Made by a program: the position numbers and the translations under genes. From NCBI RefSeq assembly GCF_000422365.1, contig NZ_AULQ01000002.1:124001-188000 (forward strand): a DNA stretch of 64,000 nt, given 5' to 3'. Numbering within the stretch: position 1 is the stretch's first letter; every line of letters begins with the position of its first letter. Origin of the DNA: Mesoflavibacter zeaxanthinifaciens DSM 18436. GTDB taxonomy: Bacteria; Bacteroidota; Bacteroidia; Flavobacteriales; Flavobacteriaceae. Positions 55,201 through 62,664 of the stretch are shown piece by piece. Below the pieces are notes generated by a model. It was not told the origin of the DNA and made no database searches. It saw only the letters and a list, made by a program, of their open reading frames with translations.

Positions 55201-58200
55201 CCCCATCAAAATACGTTGGTGGTATTGTAGGAATGATTTCGCCTTCATCATCATATTGGAATTTAAGCCCTCCATTATATAAAAATTGACCCCAACCACG
55301 GTACGTCCACCCATAGAAAGCTGGTTGCTTAGCCATAAAAGGGCTGTCCAAAATTTGGGTGCTAAATGAATAGTTTGCAGTTTCATTAGGATGCAAAACA
55401 ATACTAATATCAGCATTATTGCCTTGACCAAATTCAGGATTTTCTATATAAAAAGAAGCATATACATTACCTGAACCATTTTTGATTTCTTGTACTTTAT
55501 CCTTGGAAAGGTCAAATTGAAAGTAAGGTTCGTAATAGGAATTTGATGTGTTTATTTCTGAACTGGTCGGTGAGCTAGAAGTTCTATAAGTATAGGTACA
55601 AAAATCTGGTTGTCCAAACGGAGGATCATAACAATTATTTCTGTGAAGATAAAAAGTACGTTTATGCAACACTCTTGAAACGGAATTAATCTCTTCTTTA
55701 ATAATCCAATTAACTTTTATTGGAAATTGTACATCCTCAATACCAACAATAAACTGACTATAGTCAATACCAAACATATTGTGGCTTATTCTAAGTAAAG
55801 GATTATCCCCATCATTTGGAACATTAGCATCAATATTTGGAGTTGGGAAACTACTGCCATAAAGTTTGTAATTACTTTGGTTAATATTACTGTCAAAAGG
55901 TGTATAGTTGGTTGGAGCATAATGTGCGCCTGACGTACTTCCAGTAATGATTGGTTGCCAATTTATCTCATCCCATTGCACATTCGAGTCACTTTCAACA
56001 TAAAAACGGTATTCATAGCTATACAAACTGCCATTAGCAAACTGATTTGACGTACCGTAAAATCCTGATGGTAAACTTGAAGTAGAGATATTTCCATTTT
56101 GGTGGTTATAGGTTTTGCTCCAAGTCCAAGTTTGAGGTGTTCCAACAATCTCACCATAATTATCATCATTAGGGTCATTGTTATGTTGTGTCCTTGTTTT
56201 CTCTATCCTGAAATGGACATTATCTGAAAATTGAAATTGGTTAAAATTCGGTAAATTCCAGTTGATGGCCACACTATTATCCTCTTTATCAGGACTCCAA
56301 TTTCCTCCATTGTTCATCATATAGTCATCTTCCGCATTAAAAACCCTAAATTGTTTATCATGCTCATTGGTAGTATTGGGAATGTTAGATGATGATGTAA
56401 AGGTAACTACTGGATTCCATTCTATTTCACCACCACAGCCATATACCTTGTTGTGAACTCTGAAGAAGAACAAATCTCCTTTTGTAACATTACTTTGAGA
56501 AACATTAAGTGAAATTGTTTGATTAACATTAGTTAAGGTGCCATTTGAAATTTGGCTAGCTGTCCCTGAACTTTGCCCATTCGTTGCACGTTCAATAGTT
56601 AGTTTGAATTGATTAGGTTCATTTGAACTTCCACAATTGTTTTTAGCTATTAATTTAGCAACTCCTTGAATATTTATATTTCCGCTATAAGGTGCCTTCC
56701 AAACTTTCACATGATCAAATTGCGAGTGCTCTTCCCTAAGTTCATCTTTGGTCTCTAAATCTAAATTATCTATCAATGATGGATTAATAGACCCTGATAC
56801 AATAGGGTTAGAGGTGTTGTCAGCCAGTATACTAAAAGCTGTATTAGTAGGTGTTTCCCATGCGTAAGTTGTATTAAATCTTACCGAGCCATTGTTTATT
56901 ATATCAGGAAGTCCATCGCCATTAAAATCAGTAAAATAACCATCTGTAGCAGTTCGTGTTGTACTCCAGCTTTTTCCAGCTCCTACTACACCGAATAGAT
57001 TAGCATCAACACCAGTTGTATTTGTCTTGGATTTGGTCTCATCAAGTTCGTTCCACCCCACAGAAAGTGCTGAACCAAAACTACCTTGACCATCAACATA
57101 CCCTAAGTTAGGTAGGTATTTTAAGCCTCCTGAGTTAGGTTTATAGACCTTATCTGGTAATCCATCTCCATTGATATCCAAAAAGCTAATTCTGGTTTTT
57201 TCTTTAGCTTGACTATAATTGTATGACCCTCCAAGTGTATTGTTTACACTTGTAGATTGCCAACCAATCCCAGCTCCAGTTCTTAATCCCGCAGAAAATC
57301 CGCTGGTTGTACTTGTCCCTAAAGCAGAACCCGTAGGCACAGGAGTGCCACTAGGAGCCATATCTAAAAGTGGAGATCCTACAGTATCTGAGGTTCCATT
57401 CCAAGTTACAGAGATGTTATTGACTAATGGGTTTGTTCCTATCTCATCATAATACTCCATGGTATTGGAATAAAAAAGATTTCCTTCTGTATCGTATTCT
57501 GAAATCTTATTTAGCTGCATTTTTTTAAACGCTGACTCGACATAGTCAAAGCGATAGCCTCTAATGGCATTGGTTTGTCCATCATAATAAGAAACCTTAA
57601 TTTCTGTAAGTAGTTCGTGTTCCGCCATCATGACTCCATTTCTTGCACTTAAGGTAACATCAGTACGGTTGACACTGCCTCCTGTTCCAAGACTGTAATC
57701 TTTTCTTAAGAAATCTACTTGATAATAATTAGGATTAGAACTTCCCTTTAATGTGTATTTGATAGTTTTAGGGTAAAAATATTGAGCTGTAACTCCATTG
57801 GTTTCATTAGTATTTGCTATTCCTTTATCATATTCATAGATCACATAATTCCCGTAAGGATCTTGTGTTTTATATAATGCCCAATGTGTGATGTTTCCAG
57901 AACTTATTGAAGCATCTCGAATGACAGTGTTAGAAACCGTTCCATAGAAACTTTTATTTCCATATTTATCGGTAACCTCCCACTTGTAGTTACTTGGATT
58001 TGAACCTTGGCGTACTATTTTTAAGTAACTTCCCTCGTTTCGAAGATAAAATATTCTATTGGATGAGCGTGGAATATCAGCTTGATGTCGGTGTGGATTG
58101 GTATATTCACTTCCAACTTTCATTACCATAGTTTCACCATTCATTTGATAAATTTCAGATTCTTTAGAAGATTCAAATCGAGGTGTTCCCCAACGGGTAT

Positions 58201-59773
58201 CCAATGTTATAGCAGGTAATTGGAGATTCCATCCAACACCCATCCATCCATTGCCAGCTTCACTATTATAATTGATGCCCAAACTAGGCATCATACCATT
58301 TCTTCCCGTTGGTAGTTTTATAGGGAAACTTGTAGATACATTACCATTAGAGTTAGGGCTTGGGGGAGCAATGCTCACAACTCCCGCACTTGGATCTGCA
58401 TACTTCATATCAGTAATGGTGGTTGGGGTAAAACTTGATGTTTCTGCCATTTCTGGCACTTTAATAACCCCATTTATGTAGTCCGTATCACCATTGTATT
58501 TTGTGACAACTACACTGTTTTCATAGTCCAAATTCTCTACAGGCAGGGTAACCCATTCCCTTTTTTCCTTGTCAAAGAAAAAGGTACGCACATCTTTATC
58601 TGTATAACCATCTGGTATTTTTGACTTGTCATACTTTAATTGCAATTCAAAATCAGCACTGTCATTCTTGATAAGCGTCTTAAGTCTATATCCTAAGAAT
58701 TGTCCTGATGTCACATTGACAACATCGGAATTAACAGGTCGTAATTCCTCAAAATTTATCCCCTCAATCTGCAATTGGCTATCTGTTAAACCTGAAGTGT
58801 TTACAGTATTTTGTATAGTTAGTGCATCTAGGGATAAAACGCCTAACATATTGTTTTTATTTACTTTATTATCTGTATTCTCTTTTTTAGAAAAAGCGTA
58901 ATCAATAGTCTCGTCTTTATAAGTGACTCTAATTTCTTCTTTATTATTAAGGTTTTTACCATAATTGATAGACAATATTCTTGTATTCTTAGGTACTTCA
59001 TTTAAAATGGCTTCAAACATTCCATCTTTAATAGGTATTATCTCACCCAAAACCTCAATTTGATTGATATTATCATCAACAAACCCTGAAAGATAAATCT
59101 TATCTTTATAATTAGTTAATGAACTTGAAGTGGTAAAAACCTTATTGGAGCTTTTATTAACTAATTCAATTCTTAAATCTTTTACCTTGTACAGATAGTT
59201 TTTATCAGCTCTTCGATTAAAGAAAATTTCATTTTTCCCTGTTTTAAGGTAGGATTTAGGTAAATTTTCTTCAACTGAAATCCAAGTATCATTTAGTTTG
59301 ATAACTTGACCTCCATAAATATCGTTACTATTTATACTTTTCGCAGTTTGTTCTGCACCTGAAACACCATAAACCTCATATTTTAATACAACATCATGGT
59401 TCTCTAAATCTATAGATTCAGGAAGTATTAACGTGAAAAAGTTATCACGAGGATTCTCCTTTTCAATCTCAGTAGTTATACCTATTACAGCTTGTTCTTC
59501 CAGTGCATAAAAAACTGTTGAAGTATTCTTTTTGAGTGTTTTAACTTTCTCTTTATTGGAAAAAGCAGGTACTACAGAGGATGTTTTTTCTTCAAAATTA
59601 GAGCTTGAAACATAAGCATAGTTTGAGTAGTTGTCAAAGGTCTCAAGTTGGTTGATTCTTTGAGTCATTTGCTGAATAGGCTGACCAAAGACTATAACAT
59701 TACTTAAAAGAGAGGTTAATAACGTTCCTGTAAAATATGACTTTCTAATGGTTTTAAATAAGTTGTTATACAT
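49241..59773 (-). CDS. Giant SpvB/FG-GAP/YD-repeat Rhs protein with C-terminal nuclease-like toxin
   Basis: 3,510 residues. A hydrophobic signal-like N-terminus (about 10-30) is followed by a beta-rich adhesion-like part, then an SpvB domain near 460-600 (LPTGRNGMMPSLGINYN). FG-GAP/VCBS calcium-loop repeats (DINGDGLPD type) recur near 866, 949, 1676, 1761, 1843 and 1938. A TcdB-middle-like section follows near 1960-2080, then YD repeats and the Rhs core (WYHSDHLGSSSYITNLNG near 3160) ending at DPNGMEG near 3263. The last 245 residues are variable and end in a segment with VYEQILEK and FDAFYKGKAWSVKTLN, resembling the restriction-endonuclease-like CDI toxin. No C-terminal T9SS domain is visible. 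Confidence 0.9.
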   Translation of the reverse strand: MYNNLFKTIRKSYFTGTLLTSLLSNVIVFGQPIQQMTQRINQLETFDNYSNYAYVSSSNFEEKTSSVVPAFSNKEKVKTLKKNTSTVFYALEEQAVIGITTEIEKENPRDNFFTLILPESIDLENHDVVLKYEVYGVSGAEQTAKSINSNDIYGGQVIKLNDTWISVEENLPKSYLKTGKNEIFFNRRADKNYLYKVKDLRIELVNKSSNKVFTTSSSLTNYKDKIYLSGFVDDNINQIEVLGEIIPIKDGMFEAILNEVPKNTRILSINYGKNLNNKEEIRVTYKDETIDYAFSKKENTDNKVNKNNMLGVLSLDALTIQNTVNTSGLTDSQLQIEGINFEELRPVNSDVVNVTSGQFLGYRLKTLIKNDSADFELQLKYDKSKIPDGYTDKDVRTFFFDKEKREWVTLPVENLDYENSVVVTKYNGDTDYINGVIKVPEMAETSSFTPTTITDMKYADPSAGVVSIAPPSPNSNGNVSTSFPIKLPTGRNGMMPSLGINYNSEAGNGWMGVGWNLQLPAITLDTRWGTPRFESSKESEIYQMNGETMVMKVGSEYTNPHRHQADIPRSSNRIFYLRNEGSYLKIVRQGSNPSNYKWEVTDKYGNKSFYGTVSNTVIRDASISSGNITHWALYKTQDPYGNYVIYEYDKGIANTNETNGVTAQYFYPKTIKYTLKGSSNPNYYQVDFLRKDYSLGTGGSVNRTDVTLSARNGVMMAEHELLTEIKVSYYDGQTNAIRGYRFDYVESAFKKMQLNKISEYDTEGNLFYSNTMEYYDEIGTNPLVNNISVTWNGTSDTVGSPLLDMAPSGTPVPTGSALGTSTTSGFSAGLRTGAGIGWQSTSVNNTLGGSYNYSQAKEKTRISFLDINGDGLPDKVYKPNSGGLKYLPNLGYVDGQGSFGSALSVGWNELDETKSKTNTTGVDANLFGVVGAGKSWSTTRTATDGYFTDFNGDGLPDIINNGSVRFNTTYAWETPTNTAFSILADNTSNPIVSGSINPSLIDNLDLETKDELREEHSQFDHVKVWKAPYSGNINIQGVAKLIAKNNCGSSNEPNQFKLTIERATNGQSSGTASQISNGTLTNVNQTISLNVSQSNVTKGDLFFFRVHNKVYGCGGEIEWNPVVTFTSSSNIPNTTNEHDKQFRVFNAEDDYMMNNGGNWSPDKEDNSVAINWNLPNFNQFQFSDNVHFRIEKTRTQHNNDPNDDNYGEIVGTPQTWTWSKTYNHQNGNISTSSLPSGFYGTSNQFANGSLYSYEYRFYVESDSNVQWDEINWQPIITGSTSGAHYAPTNYTPFDSNINQSNYKLYGSSFPTPNIDANVPNDGDNPLLRISHNMFGIDYSQFIVGIEDVQFPIKVNWIIKEEINSVSRVLHKRTFYLHRNNCYDPPFGQPDFCTYTYRTSSSPTSSEINTSNSYYEPYFQFDLSKDKVQEIKNGSGNVYASFYIENPEFGQGNNADISIVLHPNETANYSFSTQILDSPFMAKQPAFYGWTYRGWGQFLYNGGLKFQYDDEGEIIPTIPPTYFDGAIDMSVFNYGADPNQLQNDIDSANPDDMDLNDTAIRYSFYTQVNEFNKYENVAIKHKFNTSSNEYIPASFGFNSGNQLTVLLGRFAEPNIYDLWTDPQTLINGSAFVGLKQRSKSKGKSTSGNVGIGPAGASGTISEANSKVLNQYIDLNGDRYPDIVTDGDIQFTGMKGSLSNLTIGNNFVSGGKSKDDTVGVTISGVAPNSTKSDNNNNTRTNVNSGINTSNGNSYNNRQWSDINGDGLTDRVTITKSEIRVQLNTGYGFANEVVWGSGYNDLYVSTRNNIGVGGGLGGNFNPNASWAAGFGAAESTANLNATLIDVNSDGLPDLVEKTGATYKFYLNNGVSFESTAQQTFYNGNIDRDVSFSGNIYGSFTAGFVIPIYVVIGVIPLKFTFTPTAGVNAGVNEKRITVQDIDGDGYPDVLQAGNDNGDVVAKLNKIGKTNLLKTVNTPLGGSWTVDYKREGNTYNLPQNKWVLNEIKTHDGFTADSNFGPDETLTTISYENPKHDRREREFLGFGSVRIEQRDPNSQSLFRYSVAEYHNDNIYLKGLVKHTAVLDASDTMLNESSTLYNVMNPENPQVNLNSTESQNYLQTGLSEDLLDYSRLFVAPVKTVSTTYEDGDGLSVEQQFTAYDNKGNLLTYKNFGDTYTSASSNDAYRTELEYYNSITGLTNSIGFVKKIQVKRQSDGQLLREREAEYNTQGKLTKVKTKLNSSDTNEVDLLYDSYGNLIKSILQNGFETTVAYDTTIHTYPIQVSNSFNEVSSTSYDYLFGIPVLATDLNGQQLRTRIDNRGRLVEVTAPNEMPNSWTIRMQYQGESVNVPSFNGSNFVLSATGNFQAINPGASQPTSSKHYAVTRHNVTQAQGNQLLTVSLVDGTGSAIQLKKTLYANTNSSSQVRWLVSGKEKKDTFGRVIEAYLPTYQTGYPTNPNSLPTSAFNYITTQNSIPPTIMSYDNRDRLVSIKQPGESQTATTSFSIADGMFLTTATNELGQTFETYTDVRGRQRKSVQNGEISTLIYYNAIDEKVKVRNQQGYDYFYKYDLGGRRIQERHPDRGLSTYKYDAVGNLLERSTSNLLVDGQQLSIKYTYEYNRLKEVLYPQNPENNVKYTYGAPNNSDAVARNAVGRLYMQEDASGVQGFGYDKLGNLNNHLRGVAVAGRHTFWYHTQWTYDSHNRVQRIIYPDGEIVDYNYNLGGTLKNITRTIDGIVNNDPIVSNIKYNNLGERAEIAYGNGTSSSYTYDNRRRLKDLSHQFTGFGITNRYGYDALSNVTSVATQNPQNSIPATGQLGGPISHTYEYDDYNRLIHAEGRYTGPNDLTAPLLAQEYSLDMEYDLAHNIIKKTQSHVQGAVDSYAGTIATPEIMIKTNYHLEYGGYASGVNVVQNQGDEYGYVQPHAPREIIETPDASATLNTGDPDYKKKLIEYDANGNQTTIKQVVTEEPQNAAYEGVVEQQEITLQKNIWDEEDRLRAVDLNPEDKSAHPIAVYTYDASGQRAVRYVPGRLDVSSNANNVSKNERDEVMIYPSPLVTAKALSKPGIAPQKGDLVSNYTKHYYIGSERINSTLGTTKDLGLYPPKIEGMFPNIRNLANTSVQEANTGLIETYTDLEQTINLNAPVIEGSITRFTHDGKKYDAYWYHSDHLGSSSYITNLNGVVTQHIEYLPYGETLVDEHQNSYNTPFKFNGKELDYETGNYYYGSRYYNPKWSVWLSVDPMTEKYPNRSPYEYTFSNPVNFIDPNGMEGLPPEYYMNHQGFWIDGDSSFGEYMGNVKPSGGQGGYLELTKIKGTYYHKNTSNLFAKIGNLFGGDYVDHKQYNQADESFWNEAQANFVGWGIFKAGGLLFNILKRAGGTLWKLPAIGLGNRGVVYEQILEKAGVIKNRFKASNFKTFDAFYKGKAWSVKTLNLLDDTYKEAPSRIYSTFKKYLDDMINFSSDTKLGQTLNNSDIKSKIMEVGIPRGATQAQIKQLNRVIEYGAKNGIKVNVRVIK

Positions 59774-59788
59774 AACTAATAGCTTAGG

Positions 59789-62497
59789 TTATTCAATTAT
59801 AATCTTGTCTGTTTTTACTCCTAATGAAGAAGTCGTTCTTATAAAGTACATTCCAGCAGAATTGAGGCTGAAAGGCAACGTATAGCTTGAGCTTCCTTTA
59901 ATTTTCTTGGTGTATAGTTTGGCTCCTGACACAGTAAACACTTCAACAGTAGCCTCGAATTGTTCTGTTGCTATAGCTTCATAAGTAAAAGTTGCACTTG
60001 GTTTTGAAGGATTTGGATAAACTTTAGTTTTTAAATAGCTATTATCATCAGTACTTTGACTTAACTGAGTAGGTTGTGATGTTTCATTATCATTGTTTGG
60101 ACAATATCCTTTAAATAAGAATGATTCGCTTACAAAACAATTATTTTCTATGACATCAGAAACTTCTACTCTTAAAATTCTAACATTTGATGGTGAGTTA
60201 TAAATAGAATCTTGATAGCAATAAAAAGGATTTACAGAATCAAATGTAATTGTTGGTTGTTCACTTATAAGGATGTCATTTAAAAACCATTGATAGGTTG
60301 CTGTTGGGCTTGAAATTAATATACTTGCGTCAATTGTAAACTCTAAATTCCCATGTGAGAAAAATGGAATATTATAACCTAAATAACTAGGGTATGCAGG
60401 GTCTCCTGGATAATCAAGACAACTACTACAGATAACCTCTAATTGTGATGCTAAATCTAATTCAAATGATGGCATCACGAAATCTACAAGTCCCTCAAAA
60501 ATTTCTCCAACATCATCTGTTACAGTAACTATATAAGATCCATAAGGAATATCGGTTATTGTAGTCGTACCACTATGGGCATAATTAATAGTTCCATCAA
60601 CACCCTCTAAACTAGTTGTATAATTAGGTATACCTCCATCAATTGTAACCGTTAGACTATTATGTAACTGATCACAACCGTTTATGCTTGAAAATACGAC
60701 TTCAAAATCTTTATAGAATATTTCTACAATATCAGATATCGTACAGGACAGGTCACCACTGGTAACTACTACCTCATATTCTCCAATTTCATCTATAGTT
60801 AATGTACTTCCAGTATCAGGTAATAGTACATCATTATGATACCACTCATAAGTGGCATCTGGATCATTTATTCCTTGTCCTGCATCAAGAGTAATTTCAG
60901 GTTGTGAGGCGCTTAAAAATTGATCAGGCCCCAAATTCAAATCAAAACCCCATGGCTCGACAGTCACTTCTATTTCAGCTACAAGACCCTGTGAGTCATG
61001 AACTATAATATGGTAGGTTACATCAGGTTCTACAGAAAAAGTATATGTATTATTATTTGTAGTATCTTCTATGTTGCCTTGATTAGATTCAACTACAATA
61101 TGATATTCTGGTTTTCCTCCAGTAATATCAAGGACTATTTCCAACTTATCTTTTTTACAGCCTTGTACTTGAGCTTGTACAATCATTCGAGGTCCTACGC
61201 CAAAGGTAAATTGATCATATACACTTTGGTCAGAATCAAAATGTACGTCTCTAAAATAGGCTATTTTATTTTCCCAATCAATTTCACCTGCATAATACTC
61301 AATGTTTTCACTATCGAACTCAGATACTTCATCATTTCCTATATACTTGTCTTGTAAAAGCCATATAGATTCTTCTGGTGTAGATAGTAAATATTCTAAT
61401 AAATCCTCGGTTAAGAATAATTTATAATGGATTGGAAATTCTTGTACGGCTTTTCCTGTACGTTGTGCCAACCATACTTTTTCCCAAAACTTAATTTTGT
61501 GTTCATTTTCTTTTATCAGCAAAGGTTTACCACCATTATCTCCAAACACTAGGAAATGGTCGTTTGGGATGTTTATCTGCTCTTGCTTTTCCATGTTGGT
61601 TTCAACAATATTATCAATAGCAGAAACCAAGTGATCTTTTAGATGTGTACTTTCGCTTTGTAGTTGGTTGAGAATAGAGGTATTGTCCTTACCAAAACCA
61701 AAAATTCTATTTGGAAACAACTTGTTATTGGAGTCATTCCAGAACACAATGTTTTTTGAACTTAAATAAGAGGTTTTTTTATTGAGAGTTAATCCGTATT
61801 TAAGAGCCAAGTAACTTTCAATACGGTTACGTTCGTTATTACTCAGTTCTCTAGGAAAGGAAATAAATTCAGGAAAGTTTCCAAAAAAGTAATTGTCCTC
61901 ATAACTTTCGTCAGGGTCTATTTGTGTAGGCTTACCAATATAGAACGTCGTCTCACCTTCCTGACCGTAACTTTTAAACTTTTTATCAATATTGTAATTG
62001 TTGGTATGATAGAAATTTACATTAGCATTTTTGTCACTTGAGTAATCCGAATAAATTTCTTTTGTAAAGACATTTTTATTGTTAAAATCAAAAAAGTTTC
62101 TAATTATAGAATCTGACAGAATGTTTTGCCCAAAATCATGCCTCCACAATGTCCCCAAATGCGAAAAAGAGGGCTCTGGTTTTTCAGGCTCTCCAACAAA
62201 AAACACGTTTCTCCCAGTTGTATTTTCTAAAGGTGCAACGTATTCCAAACAAAGTTTTTCAGTAAAGATTGAAGGGTTAAAGTTAAAAAGAGCTTTTTCT
62301 GCTTCGCCACACTTATTAATATTAATATCTGTTTGTGCTGAATTTTGAAATTCTCCATTACCGATGTGTTCCCAATTAACCATATACCAAACTTCAGAGC
62401 CAGTAACACCACCCGGATAGTTTTGTGCGTTAGAAAGATTAACGGTTACAATAAAGAGAACTAATACTAAAATTTTGAAATTTAATTTTGAAAACAT
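59789..62497 (-). CDS. T9SS-sorted multidomain surface protein
   Basis: 902 residues. A signal peptide ends at NLSNAQN (about residue 25). A region near 210-300 (FPRELSNNERNRIESYLALK, then FGFGKDNTSILNQLQ) matches a domain often found in large flavobacterial surface proteins. SprB-like and Ig-like beta repeats follow (about 440-760), then a T9SS type A sorting domain from VYPNPSKPSATFTYE to KIIIE. It lies 15 bases upstream of the Rhs gene in the same direction, so it is probably co-expressed and may help display or release the toxin. A TTACGG-N6-CCGTAA palindrome lies upstream. Confidence 0.85.
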   Translation of the reverse strand: MFSKLNFKILVLVLFIVTVNLSNAQNYPGGVTGSEVWYMVNWEHIGNGEFQNSAQTDININKCGEAEKALFNFNPSIFTEKLCLEYVAPLENTTGRNVFFVGEPEKPEPSFSHLGTLWRHDFGQNILSDSIIRNFFDFNNKNVFTKEIYSDYSSDKNANVNFYHTNNYNIDKKFKSYGQEGETTFYIGKPTQIDPDESYEDNYFFGNFPEFISFPRELSNNERNRIESYLALKYGLTLNKKTSYLSSKNIVFWNDSNNKLFPNRIFGFGKDNTSILNQLQSESTHLKDHLVSAIDNIVETNMEKQEQINIPNDHFLVFGDNGGKPLLIKENEHKIKFWEKVWLAQRTGKAVQEFPIHYKLFLTEDLLEYLLSTPEESIWLLQDKYIGNDEVSEFDSENIEYYAGEIDWENKIAYFRDVHFDSDQSVYDQFTFGVGPRMIVQAQVQGCKKDKLEIVLDITGGKPEYHIVVESNQGNIEDTTNNNTYTFSVEPDVTYHIIVHDSQGLVAEIEVTVEPWGFDLNLGPDQFLSASQPEITLDAGQGINDPDATYEWYHNDVLLPDTGSTLTIDEIGEYEVVVTSGDLSCTISDIVEIFYKDFEVVFSSINGCDQLHNSLTVTIDGGIPNYTTSLEGVDGTINYAHSGTTTITDIPYGSYIVTVTDDVGEIFEGLVDFVMPSFELDLASQLEVICSSCLDYPGDPAYPSYLGYNIPFFSHGNLEFTIDASILISSPTATYQWFLNDILISEQPTITFDSVNPFYCYQDSIYNSPSNVRILRVEVSDVIENNCFVSESFLFKGYCPNNDNETSQPTQLSQSTDDNSYLKTKVYPNPSKPSATFTYEAIATEQFEATVEVFTVSGAKLYTKKIKGSSSYTLPFSLNSAGMYFIRTTSSLGVKTDKIIIE

Positions 62498-62569
62498 AAT
62501 TAAAGCATTGATTAATAACAGTTTGAATTCGCATTGAATATTCAGTTAATTTAATATTTTTATCTAATA

Positions 62570-62597
62570 TTTAATTACGGCAAAAACCGTAATTAAA
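62570..62597. promoter_or_regulatory. Palindromic site TTACGG-N6-CCGTAA
   Basis: TTTAATTACGG (62570-62580), six bases CAAAAA, CCGTAATTAAA (62587-62597), a perfect 11-bp dyad 73 bases upstream of the 902-residue T9SS gene. Its core matches the site at 15912-15929. It could instead act as a terminator of the upstream gene, but it lacks a T-run. Confidence 0.5.
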
Positions 62598-62664
62598 CTT
62601 AAGCTATTGATTATAAACGATTTAATTAAAGTTAATTAACGTTTTTTTAACATTGATATTCTTG

